NCBI RefSeq assembly: GCF_012726175.1
Contig: NZ_JAASAD010000012.1
Location: 1-64,000, forward strand
Origin: Micromonospora sp. HNM0581
GTDB lineage: Bacteria; Actinomycetota; Actinomycetes; Mycobacteriales; Micromonosporaceae
DNA: 64,000 nt
Direction of reading: 5' to 3'
Positions 44,227 through 52,646 of this stretch are shown here, piece after piece. The notes under the pieces were generated by a model that had not been told where the DNA came from, searched no databases, and was given only the letters and a program-made list of their open reading frames with translations. The position numbers and the translations under genes are program-made. The first letter of the stretch is position 1. The number at the start of each line of letters is the position of its first letter.

Positions 44227-44817
44227 GTGATCATGAATTCCCGGGAGAGTCTCGCAGGACGGCTCCGGCACCGCTACGTGTGGGCGGCAGCGATCCTGCT
44301 GGTGGTGTCGGTCGGGGCCGTCGCACTGGTCAACTCGGCCAGGTTCAGCACGCAGCCGCCGAATCTGCACGGGCAACTCGTGAACTGGATGCGTACCACG
44401 CTGGAGGAGACTGACCCGGAGCAGCACAACCACGCCGGACACGACATCCAGCAGGTGGTCAACGGTGAGGAGACCCCGCCTGCGGTGATCTGCGGGGTAC
44501 ACGTCTACGGTTTCGAGCCGGCCGAGGCCACCGCGCTCGCCGACGTGCAGACGGTCTACGGCTTCCACCTCTGCGGAATCGCCGAACAGGGCCGCCCCTG
44601 GGACTGGGCGGTCAAGCTGGCCGGACCGGTCATCATCGACATGTCCACCGAACCGGCCGGCATCCAGGTGGTCGAGGCAACCGAGGACATCAGGTTCATC
44701 GACCGGCTGCGGCAGATGTTCCCGGCCAAGTACGCGCAGCTGGCGGAGCGGGAGGCGCTCGAACCGTCCGAGATGGCCGATCTGCGTCGAAGGTACGACT
44801 CCGCTGCCGGACTCTGA
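44227..44817 (+). CDS. Membrane-anchored hypothetical protein
   Basis: 196 residues with one N-terminal hydrophobic segment at about 18-37 (VWAAAILLVVSVGAVALV); the rest is extracytoplasmic. Two Cys residues (AVICGVHVYGF and YGFHLCGIAEQG) could form a disulfide. A His-rich DPEQHNHAGHD stretch sits near residue 63-73. GTG at 44227 is favoured by GAGGTG four bases upstream; ATG at 44233 is possible. I do not recognise a family. It stands alone, 112 bases before the HAD/GH65 pair. Confidence 0.7.
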   Translation: MIMNSRESLAGRLRHRYVWAAAILLVVSVGAVALVNSARFSTQPPNLHGQLVNWMRTTLEETDPEQHNHAGHDIQQVVNGEETPPAVICGVHVYGFEPAEATALADVQTVYGFHLCGIAEQGRPWDWAVKLAGPVIIDMSTEPAGIQVVEATEDIRFIDRLRQMFPAKYAQLAEREALEPSEMADLRRRYDSAAGL

Positions 44818-44929
44818 ACCCGCTGAGCCGGCGGCCACGGCGAAGCGGCGAACTCCCGGGCGCGTTGCCCGCCGCGCCGGTATCCAGCAAGTACGTTTGC
44901 CGGTACGGATCGGCGGATAGATTGATCCG

Positions 44930-45682
44930 ATGCTCGGCTTGCCTGACCATGTGACCGCTGTGCTGTTCGACCTCGACGGTGTGCTCACCCAGACCGCTCG
45001 GGTGCACAACACCGCCTGGGCCGAGACGTTCGACGACTATCTGCGTCGCCGGTCTGCCACCACCGGCGAACCGTACCGGCCGTTCGACCCGGGGCCGGAC
45101 TACCACCGCTACGTCGACGGTCGCCCCCGCCTAGACGGCGTACGGACCTTCCTCGCCTCGCGGGGCATCACGCTGCCCGAGGGGTCACCGCAGGACCCGC
45201 CCGGGGCGCAGACCGTGCACGGCCTCGGCAACCAGAAGAACGCCATGGTCCTGGAGCGGATCCGCACCGTCGGGGTGGACGTCTATCCCGGGTCGGTGGC
45301 GTACCTGAAGGCGGTGGCCGGAGCCGGGCTGCGCCGGGCGGTCGTCACGGCCAGCGCCAACGGCCGCGAGGTGGTCGCCGCCGCCGGCCTGGAAGCGTTG
45401 CTCGAAGCTCGGGTCGACGGGCTCACCGCCCGAGCCGAGGGACTGCGCGGCAAGCCACACCCGGACACCTTCCTCGCCGGTGCCGAACTACTCGACGTGG
45501 TACCGGAGCAGGCGGCCGTGATCGAGGACGCGTTGGCCGGAGTGGAAGCCGGCCGGGCCGGCGGCTTCGGCTACGTCATCGGTGTGGATCGGGCCGGTCA
45601 GGCCGACGAACTACGGGCACACGGCGCCGACGTCGTGGTCGACGACCTCGCCGACCTGCTCGACCACGGACGGCCCGAATGA
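44930..45682 (+). CDS. HAD hydrolase, beta-phosphoglucomutase family
   Basis: 250 residues. Motif I VLFDLDGVLTQTARVH, a helical cap (about 25-100) with LASRGITLPEGSP, motif II VVTASANG, motif III RGKPHPDTFLAGAE and motif IV VIEDALAGVEAGRAGG. As beta-phosphoglucomutase it converts beta-glucose 1-phosphate to glucose 6-phosphate. This role is strongly supported by the GH65 phosphorylase gene that follows with an ATGA overlap (45679-45682). Confidence 0.9.
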   Translation: MLGLPDHVTAVLFDLDGVLTQTARVHNTAWAETFDDYLRRRSATTGEPYRPFDPGPDYHRYVDGRPRLDGVRTFLASRGITLPEGSPQDPPGAQTVHGLGNQKNAMVLERIRTVGVDVYPGSVAYLKAVAGAGLRRAVVTASANGREVVAAAGLEALLEARVDGLTARAEGLRGKPHPDTFLAGAELLDVVPEQAAVIEDALAGVEAGRAGGFGYVIGVDRAGQADELRAHGADVVVDDLADLLDHGRPE

Positions 45683-48054
45683 TCAGGGAACGGGCGTACC
45701 CGGTCGAGCCGTGGCACGTCCGGGAAACCCGACTCGACATGGACGTGCTGGCCCAGTCGGAATCGGTGTTCGCGCTGTCCAACGGGCACGTCGGCCTGCG
45801 TGGCAACCTTGACGAGGGCGAGCCACACGGGCTACCCGGCACCTACCTCAACTCGTTCTACGAGCTGCGGCCCCTCCCGTACGCCGAGGCCGGATTCGGC
45901 TTCCCCGAATCCGGACAGACGATCGTCAACGTCACGAACGGCAAGTTGATCCGACTCATGGTGGACGACGAGCCGCTCGACGTGCGCTACGGCGAGCTAC
46001 TCGCCCACGAGCGGATCCTCGACATGCGCGCCGGCACGCTGCACCGCTCGCTGCACTGGCGTTCTCCCGCCGGCCGTGAGGTGAGGGTCAACACCACCCG
46101 GCTGGTCTCCTTCCGGCAGCGCGCGGTGGCCGCGATCCGCTACGAGGTGGAAGTCGCCGACGGTGAACCGCTGCGGTTGATCGTCCAGTCGGAGCTGGTG
46201 GCCAACGAGACGTTGCCGCCACAGAGCCGGGACCCCCGCGTCGCCGCCGTGCTGGAATCTCCGCTACAGGCGGAAGAGGAGCTGACCACCCCGGCCGGTG
46301 GGCTGCTGATCCACCAGACGAAGGTCTCCGGGCTGCGGGTCGCCGCCGCCATGGATCACCAGGTCGACTCGCCGGCCCGGACCAGCGTCCGCTCCGAGGG
46401 GTACGAGGACTGGGTGCGTACCACGGTGGCGTGCGTACTGGAGCCGGGGCAGAAGCTCCAGGTGGTCAAGTACCTCACGTACGGCTGGTCCAGCCGGCGC
46501 TCGCTGCCGGCCCTGCGCGACCAGGTCGGTGCCGCGCTGGCCGCCGCGAAGCTGGACAGCTGGGACGGGCTGGTCCGCGAGCAGCGGGAGTACCTCGACG
46601 AGTTCTGGGACGCCGCCGATGTCGTGGTGGACGGCGACCCGGAGGTGCAACAGGCGGTCAGGTTCGGCCTGTTCCACGTGCTCCAGGCGGGTGCGCGGGC
46701 GGAACGTCGGCCCATCTCGGCCAAAGGACTCACCGGCCCCGGTTACGACGGGCACGCCTTCTGGGACACCGAAATGTTCGTCTTGCCGGTGCTGACCTAC
46801 ACCCACCCGGCCGCTGTGAAGGATGCCCTGTACTGGCGCTTCTCCACCCTGGAGCAGGCCCGGGAGCGGGCACGCACACTCAACCTGGCCGGTGCCGCCT
46901 TCCCGTGGCGCACCATCGAGGGGCCGGAGTCGTCCGGCTACTGGCCGGCCGGCACCGCCGCATTCCACATCGCCGCCGGCATCGCCGACGCGCTGCGTCG
47001 CTACGTACTTGTCACCGGCGACCGGCAGCTGGAGCGGGAGATCGGGCTGGAACTGCTGGTGGAGACCGCGCGGCTGTGGCGCTCGCTCGGGCACCACGAC
47101 CGCAGCGGCAACTTCCACGTCGACGGGGTCACCGGCCCCGACGAGTACACCGCCGTCAAGAACGACAACATCTACACGAACCTGATGGCACAGCGGAATC
47201 TGCGGACCGCGGCCGAGGCGGCGATGCGGTACCGGGACGAGGCGTTCCACCTGCGGGTCACCGACGAGGAGGCCGCCGCGTGGCGGGACGCTGCCGCCGC
47301 CATGCACATCCCGTACGACGAGGAACTCGACGTACACCAGCAGGTGGAGGGCTTCACCCGGTTGCAGGAGTGGGACTTCGATCAGACCCCACCGGACAAG
47401 TACCCGCTACTGCTGCACTATCCGTACTTCGATCTCTACCGCAAGCAGGTGATCAAGCAGGCTGACCTGGTGTTGGCGATGCACTGGCGCGGCGACGCCT
47501 TCACCGCCGAGGAGAAACTGCGCAACTTCCTCTACTGTGAACGCCGTACGGTCCGCGACTCGTCACTGTCGGCCTGCACACAGTCGGTGCTGGCAGCCGA
47601 GGTCGGCTACTCCGATCTGGCGCACAGCTACCTGCGTGAGGCCGCGTTGATGGACCTGCACGACCTCAACGAGAACACCCGCGACGGGGTGCACATGGCC
47701 TCGCTCGCAGGTGCCTGGATCGCGCTGGTCGCCGGTTTCGGTGGCCTACGGGACCACGACGGAACGCTGTCGTTCGCACCGTGTCTGTCGAGCCGGCTCA
47801 ACACCCTGTCGTTCGCGCTCCAGTGGTGCGGTGTGCGGTTGCGGGTCGAGGTGCGCACCCACGACACGACGTACGCCCTGCACCATGCGGCCCCGGACTC
47901 GGTCATCGAGTTGACACACCACGGCGAACCGGTGCGCGTCACCTGCGCCGAGCCGGTCACCGTACCGAATCCACCGCCACCTGCGGACCTGCCGGAACCG
48001 GAGCAGGCGCCCGGTCGTGCACCCCTGCTCCGGCTGCCGGACAACCCGGCCTGA
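45679..48054 (+). CDS. Glycoside hydrolase family 65 disaccharide phosphorylase
   Basis: 791 residues. N-terminal beta-sandwich (1-260), then the (alpha/alpha)6 barrel with the general acid Glu489 in the motif VTGPDEYTAVKNDN, plus FWDTEMFVLPVL, AFPWRTIEGPESSGYW and the phosphate-site region near HMASLAGAWIALVAGFGG. GH65 enzymes phosphorolyse trehalose, maltose, kojibiose or nigerose with inversion, releasing beta-glucose 1-phosphate. The substrate of this one cannot be fixed. It overlaps the HAD mutase start-to-stop by four bases, so the two act in series. ATG at 45679. Confidence 0.92.
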   Translation: MIRERAYPVEPWHVRETRLDMDVLAQSESVFALSNGHVGLRGNLDEGEPHGLPGTYLNSFYELRPLPYAEAGFGFPESGQTIVNVTNGKLIRLMVDDEPLDVRYGELLAHERILDMRAGTLHRSLHWRSPAGREVRVNTTRLVSFRQRAVAAIRYEVEVADGEPLRLIVQSELVANETLPPQSRDPRVAAVLESPLQAEEELTTPAGGLLIHQTKVSGLRVAAAMDHQVDSPARTSVRSEGYEDWVRTTVACVLEPGQKLQVVKYLTYGWSSRRSLPALRDQVGAALAAAKLDSWDGLVREQREYLDEFWDAADVVVDGDPEVQQAVRFGLFHVLQAGARAERRPISAKGLTGPGYDGHAFWDTEMFVLPVLTYTHPAAVKDALYWRFSTLEQARERARTLNLAGAAFPWRTIEGPESSGYWPAGTAAFHIAAGIADALRRYVLVTGDRQLEREIGLELLVETARLWRSLGHHDRSGNFHVDGVTGPDEYTAVKNDNIYTNLMAQRNLRTAAEAAMRYRDEAFHLRVTDEEAAAWRDAAAAMHIPYDEELDVHQQVEGFTRLQEWDFDQTPPDKYPLLLHYPYFDLYRKQVIKQADLVLAMHWRGDAFTAEEKLRNFLYCERRTVRDSSLSACTQSVLAAEVGYSDLAHSYLREAALMDLHDLNENTRDGVHMASLAGAWIALVAGFGGLRDHDGTLSFAPCLSSRLNTLSFALQWCGVRLRVEVRTHDTTYALHHAAPDSVIELTHHGEPVRVTCAEPVTVPNPPPPADLPEPEQAPGRAPLLRLPDNPA

Positions 48055-48070
48055 GCCGCCTGCGTCGCCG

Positions 48071-48250
48071 TCAGATCGGCTCGCCCTGGGAAGGGCGGCC
48101 GGCGGTGTCGTGGGGCGTCCTCGCTCGGGGGTCGTCGGCCGCACGAGCCCGGGCAGCCTCGTCCGCCCAGTCTCGGCCACGCCTGTCGTCCTTGTCTCGT
48201 CGTTCACGTTCGGTTACGGGCTGTACTTGCTCACGCTGATGATGCGCCAT
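48071..48250 (-). CDS. 59-residue highly charged small protein
   Basis: Starts MAHHQREQVQPVTERERRDK and continues with alternating acidic and basic residues, without hydrophobic segment, ending GRPSQGEPI. ATG at 48250 has a clean GAGGA six bases upstream, and the stop lies 16 bases from the convergent GH65 stop. It is likely unfolded or nucleic-acid binding. I know no family. Its coding character (GC-rich third positions, good ribosome site) supports a gene, but it is short. Confidence 0.45.
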   Translation of the reverse strand: MAHHQREQVQPVTERERRDKDDRRGRDWADEAARARAADDPRARTPHDTAGRPSQGEPI

Positions 48251-48434
48251 GACGGTCCTCGCGATCTGTCGGCGGCGCCGGTGACGCCGGTCCGTCTGCG
48301 GTCGCCCGTCGGCTACCCGGCATCCAGCGGCGCAAACACTGACGGCCTGCGACTGGAGGGAGTGTCGTCGACCGCACCGGGTAACCAGAGTGGTCCGCGG
48401 GTGCCAGGCGGGTGAGTCGGCCACTGGAGGCGAA

Positions 48435-49103
48435 ATGGACGTGCGTGGTGAAGCGGTGACGATCCCGGCAGGGGAGGTGCTGCTCCCCGCCGACCTGTCC
48501 ATACCGGCGGAGCCGGTCGGGGTGGTGCTTTTCGCGCATGGCAGTGGCAGTTCACGGCACAGCCCGCGCAACGTGTCGGTGGCGCGCCACCTCAACGGTG
48601 GTCGGCTCGGCACCGTACTGGTGGATCTGCTCACCCCGGCCGAGGACGAGGTGGACGTGGCAACTGCCGAACTGCGCTTCGACATCGGGCTACTCGCCGA
48701 CCGTCTCGCCGGGGTGCTGGATTGGCTGGCCACCGAACGGCCCTTCGGGGCGGGCCCGGTGGGTCTGTTCGGCGCGAGCACGGGGGCAGCCGCCGCGCTG
48801 GTGGCCACTGCGCGACGGCCGGCCCTGGTACGTGCGGTGGTGTCCCGGGGTGGTCGGCCCGATCTGGCTGGCCCCGTCCTGGACCAGGTGCGCGCCGCCA
48901 CGCTGCTGCTCGTCGGCGGACTCGACGAGCAGGTGATCACCCTCAACGAGCAGGCGCTCAGTCAACTGACCTCCCGGGCCGAACTGCGGGTGATTCCCGG
49001 TGCCACACATCTCTTCGAGGAGCCGGGCACCCTGGACCAGGTCGCCGAGGCTGCGGCCGGCTGGTTCCACGACCACCTGCACCGCCATCCCGCCTCCGTC
49101 TAG
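48435..49103 (+). CDS. Alpha/beta hydrolase (dienelactone-hydrolase-like)
   Basis: 222 residues of the alpha/beta-hydrolase fold. The oxyanion region is VLFAHGSGSSRHSPRN (about 32-47), the nucleophile is Ser115 in GLFGASTGAAAAL, an Asp is in LLLVGGLDEQVI, and the catalytic His in IPGATHLFEEPG. The opening motif resembles phosphoribosyltransferase-linked or dienelactone-hydrolase-type proteins of actinobacteria. ATG at 48435 has GGAGG four bases upstream. Confidence 0.82.
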   Translation: MDVRGEAVTIPAGEVLLPADLSIPAEPVGVVLFAHGSGSSRHSPRNVSVARHLNGGRLGTVLVDLLTPAEDEVDVATAELRFDIGLLADRLAGVLDWLATERPFGAGPVGLFGASTGAAAALVATARRPALVRAVVSRGGRPDLAGPVLDQVRAATLLLVGGLDEQVITLNEQALSQLTSRAELRVIPGATHLFEEPGTLDQVAEAAAGWFHDHLHRHPASV

Positions 49104-49143
49104 CACACCCGCCACCCGCGCCCGCCAGGCGTACGGCGGTGAC

Positions 49144-49193
49144 TTGCGGCATGTCGGGCCTTCCCGCTGGCTTGGTAGCCCGACTTGCCGCAA
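49144..49193. terminator. Long hairpin between convergent genes
   Basis: Arms 49144-49159 (TTGCGGCATGTCGGGC) and 49178-49193 (GCCCGACTTGCCGCAA) pair over 15 of 16 positions around an 18-base loop. It lies between the hydrolase stop and the AI-2E permease stop and can serve both; its length and near-perfect arms may also mark a small dispersed repeat. Confidence 0.6.
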
Positions 49194-49241
49194 CCTGAGA
49201 CCCGGCGGATCTGGGTGGCGGCGGATCTGGGGCGAGGGTGA

Positions 49242-50462
49242 TCAGGAGGGTGACGCGGGCGGGGTTGACGGGTCGGGCGGTGACTTCGACGATGGCGAGT
49301 CCGACGGCGGAGAACCGGATGCCGGACCGGCTTTCGAAGCAGCCCTCGGCCCGGCGCCCGCAGCGTCGGCCTGCCGTTGACGCTGCACTGTGTCGACGAC
49401 CCGCCAGGCGACTGCGGTGATCGGGACCGCGACGAAGGCACCCGCGATGCCGGCGATGAGGGTGCCGGCGGTGACCGCGACCAGGATCACCACCGGGTGC
49501 AGTCGTACCTGACGCTTCATCACCAACGGCTCCAGCAGGTTCCCCTCGATCTGCTGAACGGCGATCACGGCGGCCAGAGTGAGCAGGGCGGTGGTGGGAC
49601 CATTGGCGGCCAGTGCCACCAGCACGGCGACCGCCCCGGCCACGGTGGCACCGACGATCGGCACGAACCCACCGATAAAAGTGATCATCGCCAGCGGTAG
49701 TGCCAGTGGCACCCCGAGCAGTACCAGCGCCAAGCCGATGCCGATGGCGTCGATCGCGGCGATCAACATGGTGCCGCGACTGTACGAGCCGAGGGTGTGC
49801 CAGCCGACCCGACCGGCCTCGGCGGCGATGCCCCGGTTGCGCCCGGCAGCCCTTCGCAGCATCCAGTGCCACATCGATCGGCCGTCCTTGAGCAGGAAGA
49901 ACAACAGCACCAGCGCGAGCAGGGCGGAGCCGACAACCTCAGCCACGGTGCGGGCGCTGGCTACCGGATCCACTTCCTGCTGGCTGATCGCCCTACGCGA
50001 CTGGGCGAGCAACCCGTCGAGCTGCTGGTCGGTGACCGGCAAGGTCGCGGTGACGAAATCGCGGGTGCGCTCCAGACCCTGACGCAGTTCCTCACCCAAC
50101 TCGCTGAACTGGTCGGCGGTCAGGCTCCACACGAGTGCGCCGACGCCGCCCAGGACGCCGAGCAGAAGCAGAACACTGAGCAGGGCGGCAAGTGAGGCGG
50201 GTAGCCGCAGTCGGCGCAACGCCAGCTGCACCGGATCGAGCAGCGCTGTGAGGAAGAGGGTCGCGGCCACTGCGATGGCCAGTGGAGTGACAAGTAGCGT
50301 GATCCGTGCCAGCAGGTAGAGCCCGGTGGCGATCACCACCAGACAGGCGCTCCACACCACCGCGGAGCGGATCAGCCAGGGCAGGGCTGCCCAGGTCTGG
50401 CGGGGCCCCGCGTTGCGGTCCACCGGCTTGTCGGGCGGATGCCCGCTGTCCTCTTCGACCAC
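49242..50462 (-). CDS. AI-2E family transporter-like permease
   Basis: 406 residues with seven or eight membrane segments in the AI-2E/UPF0118 layout: two N-terminal pairs (about 30-78 and 90-115), a soluble helical part, then LLALVLLFFLLKDGRSMWHW, SYSRGTMLIAAIDAIGIGLAL, and PLAMITFIGGFVPIVGATVAG, the family hallmark. The C-terminus is Pro/Ser/Asp-rich and cytosolic. Members export autoinducer-2 or act as Na+/H+ antiporters; which applies here is unknown. GTG start at 50462. Confidence 0.87.
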   Translation of the reverse strand: MVEEDSGHPPDKPVDRNAGPRQTWAALPWLIRSAVVWSACLVVIATGLYLLARITLLVTPLAIAVAATLFLTALLDPVQLALRRLRLPASLAALLSVLLLLGVLGGVGALVWSLTADQFSELGEELRQGLERTRDFVTATLPVTDQQLDGLLAQSRRAISQQEVDPVASARTVAEVVGSALLALVLLFFLLKDGRSMWHWMLRRAAGRNRGIAAEAGRVGWHTLGSYSRGTMLIAAIDAIGIGLALVLLGVPLALPLAMITFIGGFVPIVGATVAGAVAVLVALAANGPTTALLTLAAVIAVQQIEGNLLEPLVMKRQVRLHPVVILVAVTAGTLIAGIAGAFVAVPITAVAWRVVDTVQRQRQADAAGAGPRAASKAGPASGSPPSDSPSSKSPPDPSTPPASPS

Positions 50463-50576
50463 GTCGGCCCTCCTCGATGTCCGGCGAGGTCGGTACCCGG
50501 TGGGTGTCCCTCCGACACCGGTTCCACGCTAGTTGCCGGAGAACGGGCCGGAGGGCGTTCGCCTGTGTCGGCGAGT

Positions 50577-51368
50577 TCAGTGAGCGATGACCGGTGTCGG
50601 GCCGACGGCGATGGCCGGGATCTCCCGGGTCTGCTCGCCGGCGTCCGGCTCGGGCATGGGCAGGAGGGAGTTGGGCTCCTCGACCGCAGGCAGCAACGCG
50701 GCGACGGCTTCCTCATGCAGGCTGCGGGCTGAGGCAGCGGCGAGCTCCGCGGCCCGCCAGGCGGCCTTCTCCCGTTCCCGGGCGGCCCGTTGCCGGTTCC
50801 GGAGGTGGTCGCGTACCGCTCTGCGGAGCATCAACTCCTGTTCGACCGGGTGGCGGCGAGGGTCCCAGCCACGGTGTGCGAAAACATCGCTCAGCTGCTC
50901 CACTGACAGCTCCCGTCGCCAGTACGCGTCCAGGGCGGCCCGGTGCAGCCAACGCTCACGGTCCGCGTACTCGGCCGGAGTTCGAGCGGTCTGCGGCAAC
51001 GGCATGCCGGCGGCACCGGACAGGCGGTGCACGTTGGCTTCCGCCGCCTCGTAGGCCCGCCACGCCTGCTCGGCCTCGTCCTGCGCGACGAGCCACTCGT
51101 CGCGTCGGTGCCGGGCCGTGGTGTCGGCCCGGTTGGCGGCGATCATGACCTCTTCGGCCCAGCGCTCCTGGTCACGTCGTTGCTCGCGGAGGTCTGGCGG
51201 GCTCGGTAGCGCGGCCTCGCGGATCCGGGTGCCGACCTCTAAGCGGAAAAGTCGCGGTCGCAGCAGCAGGCCTGTGACGGCGAGGCTCACCACACCGATC
51301 AGGCCGAACCAGATGGCGGCGGCGCGGGGCGCGTCGAGCAGGACGGAGGACAGTGCGGTGCGCATCAT
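50577..51368 (-). CDS. Membrane-anchored coiled-coil hypothetical protein
   Basis: 263 residues. One membrane segment at about 18-40 (IWFGLIGVVSLAVTGLLL) followed by long, charged helices: REQRRDQERWAEEVMIAANRADTTARHRRDEW (heptad-like) and RDHLRNRQRAAREREKAAWRAAELAAASARSLHEEAV. ATG at 51368 is favoured by GAGG five bases upstream; GTG at 51374 would overlap that site. No known domain. It may be structural at the membrane. Confidence 0.72.
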   Translation of the reverse strand: MMRTALSSVLLDAPRAAAIWFGLIGVVSLAVTGLLLRPRLFRLEVGTRIREAALPSPPDLREQRRDQERWAEEVMIAANRADTTARHRRDEWLVAQDEAEQAWRAYEAAEANVHRLSGAAGMPLPQTARTPAEYADRERWLHRAALDAYWRRELSVEQLSDVFAHRGWDPRRHPVEQELMLRRAVRDHLRNRQRAAREREKAAWRAAELAAASARSLHEEAVAALLPAVEEPNSLLPMPEPDAGEQTREIPAIAVGPTPVIAH

Positions 51369-51591
51369 CAACACCTCGCGGTCGGGGTGAGTCGTCGACT
51401 GTGGTGGGGCGCAGGTGACGGGGTGCCGGGTGGCGGCGACGCGGTTCGTGCCCTGACCTGTCGGTCGGAGCGGGGCTGCCGGGGTTCAGGATCACCTGCC
51501 GTAGCGCCGTAGGCAGCGGCCAGTGAACTGCCGTCGAATCGTCGGCCGGCGGCTGGCACCTGGCTCGATCGCCCTGCGGGGTGGCGTCTGT

Positions 51592-52011
51592 TCAGATGGT
51601 GGGCGGGCCGCGCCGGGTTTGTTCGCCCTCACGGACGGCGGGGGCGACGAGGCTGTCGACCTGAGGCCCGGCCGGTGCGATGCCAGCCTGTTCGGGGCGG
51701 ACCGCCGCGGTGCCGGTCCGCTCCGGTGAAACCTGGCCGGTGTCGCCGGCCCGGACGGACTCGGCCGCGGGTTGCCGGGTGACCGAGGCGGCCCCCGGCG
51801 GGCTGATGGTGACCGGGGCGACCCCCGGTGGGCCGATCGGGTTCGCTGCGGTCGACGGTGCATCGGCGGCGAACCACACCGGCGTTTCGGCGGCAGCGGC
51901 TCCGCCGAAGGCGACGGCGAACATCAGTGAGGCCAGTGCCAAGCGGGTCAACTCACGCAGCGCACACAGCGTCGCCGACCACATTGGACGGACGGACGCT
52001 GGAGACGGCAC
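51592..52011 (-). CDS. Secreted Pro/Ala-rich small protein
   Basis: 139 residues. A signal-peptide-like start (LTRLALASLMFAVAFGGAAAAE, cleavage probably after AAA near residue 40) is followed by a Pro/Ala/Gly/Thr-rich, low-complexity chain without Cys. GTG at 52011 lies six bases behind TAGGTT, so the mRNA may be leaderless; ATG at 51984 is an alternative that keeps the signal peptide. No known domain. Likely exported and unfolded. Confidence 0.55.
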   Translation of the reverse strand: MPSPASVRPMWSATLCALRELTRLALASLMFAVAFGGAAAAETPVWFAADAPSTAANPIGPPGVAPVTISPPGAASVTRQPAAESVRAGDTGQVSPERTGTAAVRPEQAGIAPAGPQVDSLVAPAVREGEQTRRGPPTI

Positions 52012-52108
52012 GCGACCAACCTATCCTGCCGCCGAGCGGTTCGCAGCGCCGCGATCTGCTCGGGCCGGGTGAAGCGTGCCACGTCGTCGGATCGGTACGA
52101 CATCCGAT

Positions 52109-52444
52109 TCAGTGGTCTGCCGTGCCGTCCACCCGCTTCCTGGTGAACAGGGCCAGCAGGTCGCCGACCTGATGGTCGGCTTCCGCCGGGTGACGGAACC
52201 GTCCGGCCGGGTTGAGGGTGTACTCGTTGCGCCGACCCACCCGGGTCCGGTGCAGGTAGCCGCCGGCCTCAAGGTCGGCGACGATCGCCTGGGCGGCTCG
52301 CTCGGTGACGCCGACCTCGGTCGCGACATCCCGCAACCGAGCGGTGGGGTTGCGGGCTATGGCGAGCAGGACGTGTGCATGATTCGTAAGGAACGTCCAG
52401 TTACGGGTACTTCCCTGCTCCTCGGTGCTCGCCATGCCCGCCAT
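52109..52444 (-). CDS. Winged-helix (MarR-like) transcriptional regulator
   Basis: 111 residues. The winged helix-turn-helix reads FLTNHAHVLLAIARNPTARLRDVATEVGVTERAAQAIVADLEAGGYLHRTRVGRRNEYTLN. No ligand domain is visible. ATG at 52444 has GGCAGG upstream; ATG at 52435 is an alternative. It is divergent from the carbonic anhydrase gene across 202 bases that contain an inverted repeat (52505-52525) and an AT-rich patch, so it may control itself and that gene. Confidence 0.8.
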   Translation of the reverse strand: MAGMASTEEQGSTRNWTFLTNHAHVLLAIARNPTARLRDVATEVGVTERAAQAIVADLEAGGYLHRTRVGRRNEYTLNPAGRFRHPAEADHQVGDLLALFTRKRVDGTADH

Positions 52445-52504
52445 CGTATGACCTGCCGTTCGAGAGTCCCGGGTCGCACATCGCCGGGCGCGCGACCTGG
52501 GCGC

Positions 52505-52525
52505 CATCCAGATGCCCGCTGGATG
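52505..52525. promoter_or_regulatory. Inverted repeat in divergent promoter region
   Basis: CATCCAG (52505-52511), seven bases, CTGGATG (52519-52525): perfect seven-base arms, followed by the AT-rich GAAATAGATATCACGTATAG. It could be the operator of the winged-helix regulator. Confidence 0.4.
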
Positions 52526-52646
52526 CATGAAATAGATATCACGTATAGCTTGACGTGTGTTGCGGGGCGTGTGACCGTGGTGTCAGCCCGTGACCAGCGC
52601 CGGCCGGGATGACCAGGCATTCCTCCCAGAGACGAGGTGCAGCCGG

